Shown piece after piece: positions 16,846-25,515 of a stretch of 64,000 nucleotides of DNA. The DNA comes from Streptomyces sp. Tu 3180 (GTDB lineage Bacteria; Actinomycetota; Actinomycetes; Streptomycetales; Streptomycetaceae): the NCBI RefSeq assembly GCF_009852415.1, contig NZ_WOXS01000002.1:5124001-5188000 (forward strand), read 5' to 3'. Every line of letters begins with the position of its first letter. Positions within the stretch are counted from its first letter, which is position 1. A model generated the notes under the pieces. That model searched no databases, was not told the DNA's origin, and saw only the letters and a list, made by a program, of their open reading frames with translations. Made by a program: the position numbers and the translations under genes.

Positions 16846-17194
16846 GTGACGTTCGTCGACGAGACGACGACGGGAGAGCGGCGCGCGGCCTGGGGCCTGG
16901 AGATCGCCGAGGAACGGCTGACGGTGCGCGAGCTGATCCGGCGCCGGGTGTTCCAGGAGGTCGCCGAGCACAACGCGCGGACCCCGGGGGGTGTTCCAGG
17001 GACTCGTGCGGCCGACCGACGCCGAGCGCGTCCTGAACGGCTACGCGCTCAGGACGCCCCGCCGCATCGACCCGGAGGCGCAGACCGCCCCTACGGGGGG
17101 CGACCGGACGCCGGCGGTGATCCTCGGCAAGGCGATGATGCCGGCCGACGACACGGCCATCACGGACCCGACGATCCTGAGCCGGCTCCAGCGC
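16846..17194 (+). pseudogene. Frameshifted, truncated remnant of a conserved streptomycete protein
   Basis: The GTG at 16846 begins TFVDETTTGERRAAWGLEIA and continues to EHNARTPG. In a run of six G at about 16986-16991 the frame shifts, and the homologous continuation VFQGLVRPTDAERVLNGYAL is found in the +1 frame up to about 17085. I recall an intact streptomycete protein with exactly this sequence order and a longer, unrelated-looking C-terminus, which is missing here. The following residues (VILGKAMMPADDTAITDPTI) do not belong to it as far as I can tell. One extra G in a homopolymer plus the lost 3' end make this a pseudogene; a sequencing slip could explain only the first defect. Confidence 0.7.
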
Positions 17195-17815
17195 TCAGCC
17201 CTGGTCGGGCGCCCGCTTCGCACGGCCGGCCTCGAGGATCCCGGCCCCGTCCAGGGTGACCTTGGCGCCGATGGAGTCGGGGAGGGTGACGAGCTGGCCG
17301 GGGGAGTAGAGGCGGTGGGTGGCGTACTCGCCCTCGACCGGGTCGGTCAGGACGTGGAGGCGCTGGTGCTTGCGGTCGAGGATGACGTAGACGGGGACCT
17401 TCGCCTCCGCGTAGGCGGCGACCTTGGTCTTGAGGTCGTTCTTCCAGTTACTGGAGGTGACCTCCAGGACGAGGCGGAAGCAGACCGGGTCGTAGGAGTT
17501 GTTCTCGACGAGGTGGTCGTCGAAGTCGGCGTCCACCAACGCGAGGTCCGGGATGGAGTGGTCCTCGGTGTCGGTGGGCAGCCAGAGGCCGATGCCCTGG
17601 AGTACTTCGGTCTCGCCGTCGTCGAGGCCCGCCGCGATGAACGGACGCATGAGTTTGGTCAGGGCGCGGGCGTGCGGGCCGTCCGGTGGCGGGGTCACGA
17701 GGAGCTGGCCTTCGATGATCTCGACGCGGTAGCCCGGAAGGCGGTCCATGAGACGGTTGGCCTCCGCGATCAGCGGACGCTCGTCGTGGGGCCGCTCGAC
17801 AGATGCTGCGGACAT
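17195..17815 (-). CDS. Uma2-family (PD-D/ExK) putative restriction endonuclease-like protein
   Basis: This 206-residue DUF820/Uma2 protein starts at ATG 17815, which has a perfect AGGAGG seven bases upstream; in-frame ATGs further out are disregarded. The conserved core is present: YRVEIIEGQLLVTPPP, PDLALVD, LVLEVTSSNWKNDLKTKVAAYAEA and VPVYVILD. The acidic and lysine residues of the nuclease fold are therefore kept. These genes are numerous in streptomycetes and their function is unsettled. Two further family members, one decayed (36892) and one at the window end (63873), allow a direct comparison. Confidence 0.85.
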   Translation of the reverse strand: MSAASVERPHDERPLIAEANRLMDRLPGYRVEIIEGQLLVTPPPDGPHARALTKLMRPFIAAGLDDGETEVLQGIGLWLPTDTEDHSIPDLALVDADFDDHLVENNSYDPVCFRLVLEVTSSNWKNDLKTKVAAYAEAKVPVYVILDRKHQRLHVLTDPVEGEYATHRLYSPGQLVTLPDSIGAKVTLDGAGILEAGRAKRAPDQG

Positions 17816-17904
17816 CGCGTGCCTCCTGGGGGCGGGCGTCGAGACCATCATCGTAGGGCGGGGGACGCCCCCGGGTCCGTCCCGGGCGCGTTCACCCGGT
17901 GGTG

Positions 17905-17916
17905 TGGCATATGCCA
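17905..17916. promoter_or_regulatory. 12-bp palindrome TGGCATATGCCA upstream of the Uma2 gene
   Basis: A perfect palindrome lies about 90 bases before the Uma2 start and directly abuts the sdhB terminator hairpin. It looks like an operator for an unknown dimeric regulator, or it may be part of an extended terminator structure. Confidence 0.4.
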
Positions 17917-17949
17917 GAGGGCCCCGTCTCCGGCGGAGACGGGGCCCTC
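17917..17949. terminator. Strong hairpin after sdhB
   Basis: A perfect 15-bp GC-rich stem (arm GAGGGCCCCGTCTCC) with a three-base loop begins 21 bases past the sdhB stop. It should end the sdhCDAB transcript and, being symmetric, may shield the oppositely placed genes as well. Confidence 0.85.
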
Positions 17950-17970
17950 ACGGACGTACGGCGACGTACC

Positions 17971-18750
17971 TCAGTAGCGGCGCGTGATCAGCGCGCGCTT
18001 GACCTCGGCGATCGCCTTGGTGACCTCGATGCCGCGCGGGCAGGCGTCCGTGCAGTTGAAGGTCGTGCGGCAGCGCCACACGCCGTCACGGTCGTTGAGG
18101 ATCTCCAGGCGCTGCTCGCCGGCCTCGTCACGCGAGTCGAAGATGAAGCGGTGCGCGTTGACGATCGCGGCCGGGCCGAAGTACTGGCCGTCGTTCCAGA
18201 ACACCGGGCACGAGGTCGTGCAGGCGGCGCACAGGATGCACTTGGTCGTGTCGTCGAAGCGCTCGCGGTCCTCGGCGGACTGCAGCCGCTCACGCGTCGG
18301 CTCGTTGGTGTCCTTCGTGATCAGGAAGGGCATCACGTCCCGGTACGCCTGGAAGAACGGCTCCATGTCCACGACCAGGTCCTTCAGGACCGTCAGGCCC
18401 TTGATGGCCTCGACCGTGATCGGCTTCTCGGGGTTGATGTCCTTGATCAGCGTCTTGCACGCCAGGCGGTTCTTGCCGTTGATCCGCATGGCGTCGGAGC
18501 CGCAGATGCCGTGGGCGCAGGAACGGCGGAAGGTCAGGGTGCCGTCCTGATCCCACTTGATCTTGTGCAGCGCGTCCAGGACGCGCTCCTTCGGGTCGAT
18601 CTCCAGCTGGAAGTCTTCCCAGGTCGCCTCGGCCGAGATCTCCGGGTTGAAGCGGCGGATCCGGAACGTGACGGTGATGTAGGGGGAGTCGGCGAAGCCG
18701 CGCTCGGGCGATCCGGCCGCGTCCGCCTTGTCCAGAACAGGGGTAGCCAT
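17971..18750 (-). CDS. sdhB: Succinate dehydrogenase iron-sulfur subunit
   Basis: This 259-residue subunit carries all cluster ligands: CAHGICGSDAM for the 2Fe-2S centre, CILCAACTTSCP and CRTTFNCTDACPRGI for the 4Fe-4S and 3Fe-4S centres. It passes electrons from the FAD of SdhA to quinone at the SdhC/SdhD anchor in the cytoplasmic membrane (complex II). It is the last gene of the operon; its start overlaps the end of sdhA by one base. Confidence 0.97.
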   Translation of the reverse strand: MATPVLDKADAAGSPERGFADSPYITVTFRIRRFNPEISAEATWEDFQLEIDPKERVLDALHKIKWDQDGTLTFRRSCAHGICGSDAMRINGKNRLACKTLIKDINPEKPITVEAIKGLTVLKDLVVDMEPFFQAYRDVMPFLITKDTNEPTRERLQSAEDRERFDDTTKCILCAACTTSCPVFWNDGQYFGPAAIVNAHRFIFDSRDEAGEQRLEILNDRDGVWRCRTTFNCTDACPRGIEVTKAIAEVKRALITRRY

Positions 18751-20504
18751 CAGTACTTACGCTCCATCGGCTGGTAGCGGGTCTGGACGACCGGCTTGTA
18801 GTCCAGACGGACGGTCTCGGTGCCGTCGGCGCCGACCTCGCGGTACGCCATGGTGTGGCGCATGAAGTTGACGTCGTCGCGGTTCGGGTAGTCCTCGCGG
18901 TAGTGACCGCCGCGGGACTCCTTGCGGGCCAGCGCGGAGACGGCCATGACCTCGGCCAGGTCGAGCAGGTTGCCCAGCTCGACGGCCTCCAGCAGGTCGG
19001 TGTTGAACCGCTTGCCCTTGTCCTGGATGGCGACGTTCTTGTAGCGCTCGCGCAGCTCGGCGATCTTCTCGACCGCCGTCTTGATCGTCTGCTCGGTGCG
19101 GAACACCATGACGTTGGCGTCCATGGTCTCCTGCAGCTCGCGGCGCAGCTCGGCCACCCGCTCGTTGCCGGTGGAGGAGCGCAGCCGCTCGATCTGCCCG
19201 ACGACGAACGCCTCCGGGTTCTCCGGCAGCTCGACGAAGTCGGCGGTCTGCGAGTACTCCGCCGCCGCGATGCCGGCCCGCTTGCCGAACACGTTGATGT
19301 CCAGCAGCGAGTTGGTGCCCAGGCGGTTGGCGCCGTGCACGGACACGCAGGCGACCTCGCCGGCCGCGTACAGGCCCGGGACGACCGTGGTGTTGTCCGC
19401 CAGGACCTCGCCCATGACGTTGGTCGGGATGCCGCCCATGGCGTAGTGCGCGGTCGGCTGGATCGGGATCGGGTCCGTGTAGGGCTCGATGCCGAGGTAG
19501 GTGCGCGCGAACTCCGTGATGTCGGGCAGCTTGGCGTCCAGCTGCTCCGGCGGGAGGTGGGTCAGGTCCAGGTAGACGTGGTCGCCCTCGGGACCGCAGC
19601 CGCGGCCCTCGCGGATCTCCGTGTAGATGGAGCGGGAGACGACGTCGCGGGAGGCGAGGTCCTTCATGACCGGCGCGTACTTCTCCATGAAGCGCTCGCC
19701 GTCCTTGTTGCGCAGGATGCCGCCCTCACCGCGGGCGCCCTCGGTGAGCAGGATGCCCATGCGCCAGATGCCGGTCGGGTGGAACTGGAAGAACTCCATG
19801 TCCTCCAGCGGGATGCCCCGCCGGTACACCGCGGCCTGGCCGTCACCGGTCAGGGTGTGCGCGTTGGACGTCACCTTGAAGAACTTGCCGGTGCCGCCGG
19901 AGGCGTAGATCACGGCCTTCGCCTGGAAGATGTGGATCTCGCCGGTGGCCAGCTCGTACGCCACCACACCGGCCGACTTCTTGACGCCGTCGACCTCGGT
20001 GATCAGCTGGTCCAGGACGTAGAACTCGTTGAAGAACTCCACGCCCTCCTTGACGCAGTTCTGGTACAGCGTCTGGAGGATCATGTGGCCGGTGCGGTCG
20101 GCCGCGTAGCAGGAGCGGCGGACCGGGGCCTCGCCGTGGTTGCGGCTGTGACCGCCGAAGCGGCGCTGGTCGATGGTGCCGTTCGGGGTGCGGTTGAACG
20201 GCAGGCCCATCTTCTCCAGGTCGAGGACGGAGTCGATGGCCTCCTTCGCCAGGATCTCGGCGGCGTCCTGGTCGACCAGGTAGTCACCGCCCTTGACCGT
20301 GTCGAAGGTGTGCCACTCCCAGTTGTCCTCCTCCACGTTGGCCAGCGCGGCGGCCATGCCGCCCTGCGCGGCGCCCGTGTGGGAGCGGGTGGGGTAGAGC
20401 TTGGTCAGGACGGCGGTGCGGCTGCGCTTCGTCGACTCGATGGCCGCGCGCATGCCCGCGCCGCCGGCGCCGACGATGACGGTGTCGTACTTGTGGATCT
20501 TCAT
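18750..20504 (-). CDS. sdhA: Succinate dehydrogenase flavoprotein subunit
   Basis: This is a 584-residue flavoprotein with the N-terminal FAD motif VIVGAGGAGMRAAIES. The covalent flavin site is in RSHTGAAQGGMAAAL, the substrate arginine and histidine loops in HPTGIW and AHYAMGGIPTN, and the C-terminal catalytic-helix region in SRGGHYREDYPNRDD. It oxidises succinate to fumarate in the TCA cycle. It sits between sdhD and sdhB in the order C-D-A-B. Length and motifs are entirely standard for actinobacterial SdhA. Confidence 0.97.
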   Translation of the reverse strand: MKIHKYDTVIVGAGGAGMRAAIESTKRSRTAVLTKLYPTRSHTGAAQGGMAAALANVEEDNWEWHTFDTVKGGDYLVDQDAAEILAKEAIDSVLDLEKMGLPFNRTPNGTIDQRRFGGHSRNHGEAPVRRSCYAADRTGHMILQTLYQNCVKEGVEFFNEFYVLDQLITEVDGVKKSAGVVAYELATGEIHIFQAKAVIYASGGTGKFFKVTSNAHTLTGDGQAAVYRRGIPLEDMEFFQFHPTGIWRMGILLTEGARGEGGILRNKDGERFMEKYAPVMKDLASRDVVSRSIYTEIREGRGCGPEGDHVYLDLTHLPPEQLDAKLPDITEFARTYLGIEPYTDPIPIQPTAHYAMGGIPTNVMGEVLADNTTVVPGLYAAGEVACVSVHGANRLGTNSLLDINVFGKRAGIAAAEYSQTADFVELPENPEAFVVGQIERLRSSTGNERVAELRRELQETMDANVMVFRTEQTIKTAVEKIAELRERYKNVAIQDKGKRFNTDLLEAVELGNLLDLAEVMAVSALARKESRGGHYREDYPNRDDVNFMRHTMAYREVGADGTETVRLDYKPVVQTRYQPMERKY

Positions 20505-20523
20505 GATTCTCGCAGCCCCGTGC

Positions 20524-21006
20524 CTAGCGGATGTTCGGGTCGAAGGTGAAGATCACCAGCGTGCCCAGCAGGATGGTGAACACCGTGGCGGTGTAGAGCA
20601 GGCCCTTGAGCCACAGCCGGGTGTTCGGCCGCTCCGCGTAGTCGTTGATGACCGTGCGCAGGCCGTTGGCGCCGTGCAGCATCGCCAGCCACAGCATCAG
20701 CAGGTCCCAGACCTGCCAGAACGGCGAGGCCCAGCGGCCGGCCACGAAGGCGAAGCCGATCTTGGAGACGCCGCCGTCGAGCACCAGCTGGATCAGCAGG
20801 TGGCCGATGACGAGGACGACCAGGACGACGCCGGACAGGCGCATGAACAGCCAGGCGGCCAGCTCGAAGTTGCCCCGGGTGGTCTTCGGGGTCTTCTTGG
20901 TCCGCTTGCGCGGGGGCTCGATGACCGGCGCCGGGTTGTCGACGGAGTACACCGGGGCACCCTCGACGGGGCCGACGCCCGAGGCGGAGGTTTCAGTCGT
21001 GGACAT
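20524..21006 (-). CDS. sdhD: Succinate dehydrogenase hydrophobic membrane anchor subunit
   Basis: This 160-residue anchor protein has a basic cytoplasmic N-terminus (PPRKRTKKTPKTTRG) and three membrane helices: AAWLFMRLSGVVLVVLVIGH, WDLLMLWLAMLHGANGLR and LLYTATVFTILLGTLVIFTF. The helix-one signature RLSGVVL with the following HLL histidine fits the heme and quinone site of SdhD. It starts five bases past the sdhC stop and is followed 19 bases later by sdhA. Confidence 0.92.
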   Translation of the reverse strand: MSTTETSASGVGPVEGAPVYSVDNPAPVIEPPRKRTKKTPKTTRGNFELAAWLFMRLSGVVLVVLVIGHLLIQLVLDGGVSKIGFAFVAGRWASPFWQVWDLLMLWLAMLHGANGLRTVINDYAERPNTRLWLKGLLYTATVFTILLGTLVIFTFDPNIR

Positions 21007-21011
21007 GGGCG

Positions 21012-21392
21012 TCAGCTCCCGAACAGTTCACGAGCGGCGTGGCCGAGGACGGGGTAGATCGCCCCGAGCATCAGCACGACCCAGATGGCGACGACGGTCC
21101 AGAGCATCTGCTTCTGGTAGCGGGCGCCCTTGATCCAGAAGTCGACGGCGATGACACGCAGGCCGTTGAGCGCGTGGAAGAGGATGGCGGCGACGAGGCC
21201 GTACTCCAGCAGCGCGACGATCGGCGTCTTGTACGTGGCCACGACGGTGTCGTAGGCCTCCGGGGACACCCGCACGAGGGCGGTGTCCAGCACGTGAACG
21301 AACAGGAAGAAGAAAATGAGGACGCCGGTGACTCGGTGAGCCACCCAGGACCACATTCCTTCCCGGCCGCGGTACAGCGTTCCAGCCGGCAC
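21012..21392 (-). CDS. sdhC: Succinate dehydrogenase cytochrome b556 subunit
   Basis: This is a 126-residue anchor subunit with three helices. The first carries the family signature WSWVAHRVTGVLIFFFLFVH and the second the heme ligand motif FHALNGLRVIAVD. GTG 21392 is chosen because a perfect GGAGG lies eight bases upstream and the mature protein begins with PAGTLYRGREGMW. An upstream extension in the same frame has no support. It is the first gene of the operon; a minus-strand TACGAT at 21486-21481 is a reasonable -10 box about 90 bases before it. Confidence 0.92.
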   Translation of the reverse strand: MPAGTLYRGREGMWSWVAHRVTGVLIFFFLFVHVLDTALVRVSPEAYDTVVATYKTPIVALLEYGLVAAILFHALNGLRVIAVDFWIKGARYQKQMLWTVVAIWVVLMLGAIYPVLGHAARELFGS

Positions 21393-21612
21393 GGAAGTTT
21401 CCTCCGGGAGCGGTGATTGGGGCCGCGCCGGCTTTCCTTGTCGGTCGGGCCCGGCCGGGTACGGTCCACCGGCCCCCAGCATCGTAGCGAGGCGCCGCGG
21501 CTGAGCTCAGCGGGGGTCGATGGGGTGTGATCAAACTGGCACGGAAAGCGGCACGGACGGGCTACCGCGCCCGCGGAAGCGGTGGATTCGTGCGGATATG
21601 CCTGGTTGGGGG

Positions 21613-22257
21613 TCAGTGGCTGGCCGCGCAGTTCCCCGCGTCCCTGAAGGCGTCCGCCAGTCGCCCCCGGGCGAGCCGGCGGAGTTCCTCCGCCGCGACG
21701 AGCCGCTCCTCCTCCGGATCGTTCGCCAATCGTGACCGGATGCCCTCCAGGATGCGGTCCAGGCGCTCCTCCGGCGGAACCTCGTCGAGATGGATGACGA
21801 ACAGGTGTCCGAATTTGGCTTCGTAGGCGGCGTACGCCGCGTTCAGCGCCGTGTGGGCGGCCGCGTACGTGCCCTCCGGCAGGGCGGGCAGGGACTCCGC
21901 CGCCAGGGCCTGGGCGAGTTCCGCCGCGGTCAGGTCGTACGCCGCCTCGTCGGAGGCGGCGAGCAGGGAGGTCAGGTCGGGGTAGGGGCGGTGGTCGGCC
22001 ATGCGCAGGGCCCAGCGGACGCTGTTCAGGCAGGCCAGCAGGGTGCGCTCGGCGTCCTCTGCGGGGACGGCGTTGAAGTGCTCCAGCGGGGACGGGGGGC
22101 CGGGTCTGCCGCGGGACTGTCCGGGTATGCCGACTCGGCCGGGGAGGTCTGGGAGACGGTGCGCAGGCAGCGTGGGTCCTCGTGGGCGTCGCGTGTGTGT
22201 TCGGTGGCGGATGGTGTGAGAGTTGTGGCGACACGTTATCGAGTGAGTCCATGACAT
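21613..22257 (-). CDS. 2-oxo-4-hydroxy-4-carboxy-5-ureidoimidazoline (OHCU) decarboxylase-like protein
   Basis: The C-terminal 165 residues of this 214-residue protein match the OHCU decarboxylase (URAD) fold: LEHFNAVPAEDAERTLLACL, then YEAKFGHLFVIHLDEVPPEERLD and EEERLVAAEELRRLARGRLADAF. The enzyme acts after uricase in purine catabolism to give S-allantoin. No uricase or HIU hydrolase gene is nearby. The N-terminal 48 residues from ATG 22257 are Arg/His/Thr-rich, have no ribosome site and no family match. No in-frame ATG, GTG or TTG lies between them and the domain, so the true start remains uncertain. Confidence 0.7.
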   Translation of the reverse strand: MSWTHSITCRHNSHTIRHRTHTRRPRGPTLPAHRLPDLPGRVGIPGQSRGRPGPPSPLEHFNAVPAEDAERTLLACLNSVRWALRMADHRPYPDLTSLLAASDEAAYDLTAAELAQALAAESLPALPEGTYAAAHTALNAAYAAYEAKFGHLFVIHLDEVPPEERLDRILEGIRSRLANDPEEERLVAAEELRRLARGRLADAFRDAGNCAASH

Positions 22258-22347
22258 GTCCGATCGATGGCTCGAATTCACCCGGACGGCAGAGTTTCGG
22301 AACGGCTCGTCGACGCCGCTCACCCGTACGGGCCGTAGGTTGGCGGG

Positions 22348-24003
22348 GTGAGTCGGCACAGGCAGCACGGGCGCCGGGCAGCGGCGCGGACGGCGAGGCG
22401 GACGGCGGGGCGGCGCAGGGTGCTGGTCGTGGCCGCCGCGGCGGGCGCGCTGGTGGCCGCGTCCGGGGTGGGTCTCGGGCTCTGGGCGACCTCGGACGGC
22501 GACGGCCCGGCGGCGGGCTCGACGACGGCCCCCACGGGGACGGCGCCGGAGGCGAGCCCGAGCCCCAGCCGGTCCTACCCCCTGTCCCGGGCGCCGCGCA
22601 CCATCCCCGCCGTCCGGGAGCACACCGCCGGGCGCGGCCCCGGCTGGCGTCCCGAGCGGGCCCACCGGGTGGTCGTGAACGACGGCGCACTGGCCGACGA
22701 GGGGCGGCTGATAGCCGGCGAGCTGGGACTGGCGTACGCCGGTGAGAAGGACGACGAGCGGCCCGGGGACCTCAGGCTGGTGCTGAACCGCGACGCGGGC
22801 GCGAACCCCGAGTCGTACACGATGACCGTGCGGGGCGGGCGGGTGACCGTCAGCGGCCCCGGCGAGGCGGGGGTGTTCTACGGCACCCGCACGCTCAAGC
22901 AGGAGGTGCGCGGCGCCGGGGCCGCCCCCGAGGGCGTGGTGCGCGACGAGCCCGCCAAGCAGCGGCGCGGGCTGATGCTGGACATCGCGCGCAAGCACTT
23001 CACCGCCGGCTGGATCGAGGACCGGATCCGCGAACTCGGCGACCTGAAGTTCAACGAGCTCGGCCTGCACTTCTCCGACGACCAGGGCTTCCGTGTCGAG
23101 TCCGACACGCACCCGGAGATCGTCTCCGGACAGCACCTCAGCAAGGCGGAGGTCAAGCGGATCGTCGGTCTCGCGGCGAGCCGGCACATCACCGTCGTCC
23201 CCGAGATCGACTCGCCCGGGCACCTCGGCGCGGTCCTCGCCGCCCATCCGGACCTCCAGCTGCGCGACGCCGGCGGTCGCGCCGTGCGCGGCGCCGTCGA
23301 CATCTCCGAGGAGGCGTCCGCCGAGATCGTCGACGACCTGCTGGACGAGTACGCGGGCCTCTTCCCCGGCGGGCGGTGGCACCTCGGCGGCGACGAGTAC
23401 CAGGCGCTGGTGGTGTCCGACCCCGAGGCGTCGTTCCCGGGCCTCGCCGCCGCCGCACGGGAGAAGTACGGCCCCGGCGCGACCGTGGAGGACCTGGCCA
23501 CCGGCTGGCTGAACGACCGGGCCGCCACCGTCCGCGCCCACGGCCGCACGCCCCGCGCCTGGAACGACGGCTTCTTCCGGGGCACGTCGGTGCGGGCCGC
23601 GCGGGACGTCGAGGTCGCCTACTGGACCGGCAAGGAGATCGGCGCCCGGCAGCCCGTCGAGTACCTGGACGAGGGCCGCGAGGTCGTCAACTACAACGAC
23701 GAGTTCCTCTACTACGTGCTCGGGGAACCGCTGACCTTCGTCTACCCGACGGGGCAGCGGATCTACGAGCAGTGGACGCCGCGGGTGCTGCGCGGCACCA
23801 CCGCCGTCCCGTCCCGGTACGACGACCAGATCCTCGGCGGCTCCCTCGCCGTCTGGTGCGACCTGGCCGGCTCCCAGACCGAGGACCAGGTCGCGTCCGG
23901 GATCCGGCTGCCGCTGCGGGCGACCGTCCAGAAGCTGTGGGACCCGCGGCGGCCGGAGCTGTCCTGGCCGGAGTTCCGGGCCCTGGCGGACGAGCTGGAC
24001 TGA
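22348..24003 (+). CDS. Secreted beta-N-acetylhexosaminidase (glycoside hydrolase family 20)
   Basis: This is a 551-residue enzyme. A very basic N-terminus and a hydrophobic segment (VLVVAAAAGALVAASGVGLGLW) suggest export or membrane anchoring. A Thr/Ala/Pro linker, the GH20b domain and the GH20 TIM barrel follow. The barrel has RGLMLDIARKHF, VVPEIDSPGH and the catalytic Asp349-Glu350 pair in HLGGDEY. It removes terminal GlcNAc or GalNAc residues from chitin oligosaccharides or wall glycans. The GTG start lies 90 bases from the divergent OHCU gene. It looks complete and monocistronic. Confidence 0.92.
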   Translation: MSRHRQHGRRAAARTARRTAGRRRVLVVAAAAGALVAASGVGLGLWATSDGDGPAAGSTTAPTGTAPEASPSPSRSYPLSRAPRTIPAVREHTAGRGPGWRPERAHRVVVNDGALADEGRLIAGELGLAYAGEKDDERPGDLRLVLNRDAGANPESYTMTVRGGRVTVSGPGEAGVFYGTRTLKQEVRGAGAAPEGVVRDEPAKQRRGLMLDIARKHFTAGWIEDRIRELGDLKFNELGLHFSDDQGFRVESDTHPEIVSGQHLSKAEVKRIVGLAASRHITVVPEIDSPGHLGAVLAAHPDLQLRDAGGRAVRGAVDISEEASAEIVDDLLDEYAGLFPGGRWHLGGDEYQALVVSDPEASFPGLAAAAREKYGPGATVEDLATGWLNDRAATVRAHGRTPRAWNDGFFRGTSVRAARDVEVAYWTGKEIGARQPVEYLDEGREVVNYNDEFLYYVLGEPLTFVYPTGQRIYEQWTPRVLRGTTAVPSRYDDQILGGSLAVWCDLAGSQTEDQVASGIRLPLRATVQKLWDPRRPELSWPEFRALADELD

Positions 24004-24192
24004 CCCGCGCGGGCTCCGCCCCCGGGCCGCGGGCGCGGGGGCGGGCGGATCGCCGGCACGGGGACGGGCGTGGGGACGGGCGCGAGGAGGGGGCGGATTG
24101 CCGCATACGCCTGCGAACCGCCGTACGGCTGTGGTGGTCTTCTGGCGGGCCGGGCCGCACCGGCGAGCCGAGGAACCGGGGGACGCCAGCAC

Positions 24193-24699
24193 ATGGGCTA
24201 CTGGGGGTACTACGTCGTGGGCCGCGGGGAGCGGCCGCTCGCCGAGCTGGACGCGCTGGCCGGGGCCGCCCCGGGCATGACCCTGCGCACCTCGGCGCCG
24301 CACGGATGGCAGGTCTGGGAGTACCCGGGCGGCGGGGGCGACGTCGGGAACATGAACGACCTCGCACGGGAGACCGGCGCGCCCGCGCTGTTCGGGTACG
24401 TCATGGACGGCGACTGCGCGGTGGTGGAGGCGGCCGCTCCCGTGAGCGGGGCGTGGACGACCTGCCTGGCCCGGACCGCGATGGCCGGGTACCTCGGCGG
24501 CCAGCAGGAGGGGCTCACCCTGGAGGACTACTTCCTGGAACCCCGCGACGCCGCCGACCGCGCCGTCTCCTGGGCGGAGGAGGCCGGGCACACCGTGTCC
24601 GCCGAGGACCTGCTCGAGGTGCTGACCGCCGACCCCGACCAGATGGCCGAAAACCTCTTCTTCCGCCTGCTGGACCGGCTCGGGGTGGTGCCCCTGTGA
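24193..24699 (+). CDS. Hypothetical protein (168 aa)
   Basis: I do not recognise this protein. It begins MGYWGYYVVGRGERPLAELD and is acidic, with many Trp/Tyr/Gly early on. It is soluble by appearance, with no signal peptide or membrane helix. Internal features are WEYPGGGGDVGNMND and an acidic C-terminal half with EDLLEVLTADPDQMAENLFF. ATG 24193 is taken as the start (GGGGGA nearby, conserved-looking aromatic N-terminus); an in-frame ATG at 24070 would add 41 residues of low quality. It may share a transcript with the next gene, 106 bases on. Confidence 0.6.
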   Translation: MGYWGYYVVGRGERPLAELDALAGAAPGMTLRTSAPHGWQVWEYPGGGGDVGNMNDLARETGAPALFGYVMDGDCAVVEAAAPVSGAWTTCLARTAMAGYLGGQQEGLTLEDYFLEPRDAADRAVSWAEEAGHTVSAEDLLEVLTADPDQMAENLFFRLLDRLGVVPL

Positions 24700-24805
24700 C
24701 ATTCCCGGGCCGTCGCACGCAGTAAGGGAAAGTGCGGGTTCCGTAAGGGAAGAGGCTTGTGAAGGGCCTCACCGGGGCCTGCGGTACCCGCTGAGGGAGG
24801 CGTGG

Positions 24806-25366
24806 ATGAGCCTGGTGGAACTGATCGCACAGGCCGACGAGCGCGGGCTGGCCGTGAGCGGGTTGGCTTGTTTGGATCGGTGCGTGCCTCTGCTGGACGG
24901 CGACGACGAGGTGCTGCGGCCGCTGTGGTCGAGCCTCGCGGAGAACGCCGGCACCGGTGACTGGGCCCAGCGGCTGGAGGAGGCGCGCGGCAAGCTGGAC
25001 GGGGCGGCGGGGGACGAGGCCGCGGCGCTCGCGCACCGGATGCTCGCCGCCGCACCCGCCGGGCGCTCCGCCGCCGAGCTGCGGGTGTGGGCCGACGCCT
25101 GCTCCGCCGCCGCGCTGCGCGTCCACCGGCTCCTGGACGGCGCCGCCGCGGCGGAGGACGGGGAGGACTCGGTCGACGCCTGCCGCGAGGGCCGCACGGA
25201 GGGCATGTCGCCGCTCGTCGCCGCGGAACTGCGCCGCCAGGTCGCGGTCCTGGAGCTCCTGTCCGCCCACGGCCCGGCGGGGCTGCGCGGGGCGCTGGAG
25301 GTGTCGACGGAGGGGCGGCGGGTGCTCCGCGCCGCGCTGTCCCGGCGCAGCCGCAGGAACGACTGA
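24806..25366 (+). CDS. Hypothetical protein (186 aa)
   Basis: The function is unknown. The protein is alpha-helical by composition, rich in Ala, Leu, Glu and Arg, with no membrane segment. It begins MSLVELIAQADERGLAVSGLACLDRC and has Cys residues near 23, 26, 99 and 125 and a basic C-terminus (RRSRRND). ATG 24806 has GAGGGAGG eight bases upstream, a good ribosome site. It is probably a conserved streptomycete protein; nothing in the neighbours suggests its job. Confidence 0.65.
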   Translation: MSLVELIAQADERGLAVSGLACLDRCVPLLDGDDEVLRPLWSSLAENAGTGDWAQRLEEARGKLDGAAGDEAAALAHRMLAAAPAGRSAAELRVWADACSAAALRVHRLLDGAAAAEDGEDSVDACREGRTEGMSPLVAAELRRQVAVLELLSAHGPAGLRGALEVSTEGRRVLRAALSRRSRRND

Positions 25367-25515
25367 GGCCGCGCCGCCCCGGGCCGGCGGCCACCGCGCG
25401 GCGGCGCCCTGCCGCCGTGACGGTTCCGGGGCGGAGTCGGGGCGGTCCTGCGCCGGTTGTGGGAAGCCCCCCGGGGCCGGGTGACGAAACGCTTCCCCGG
25501 TGCGCTTCTGATGGT

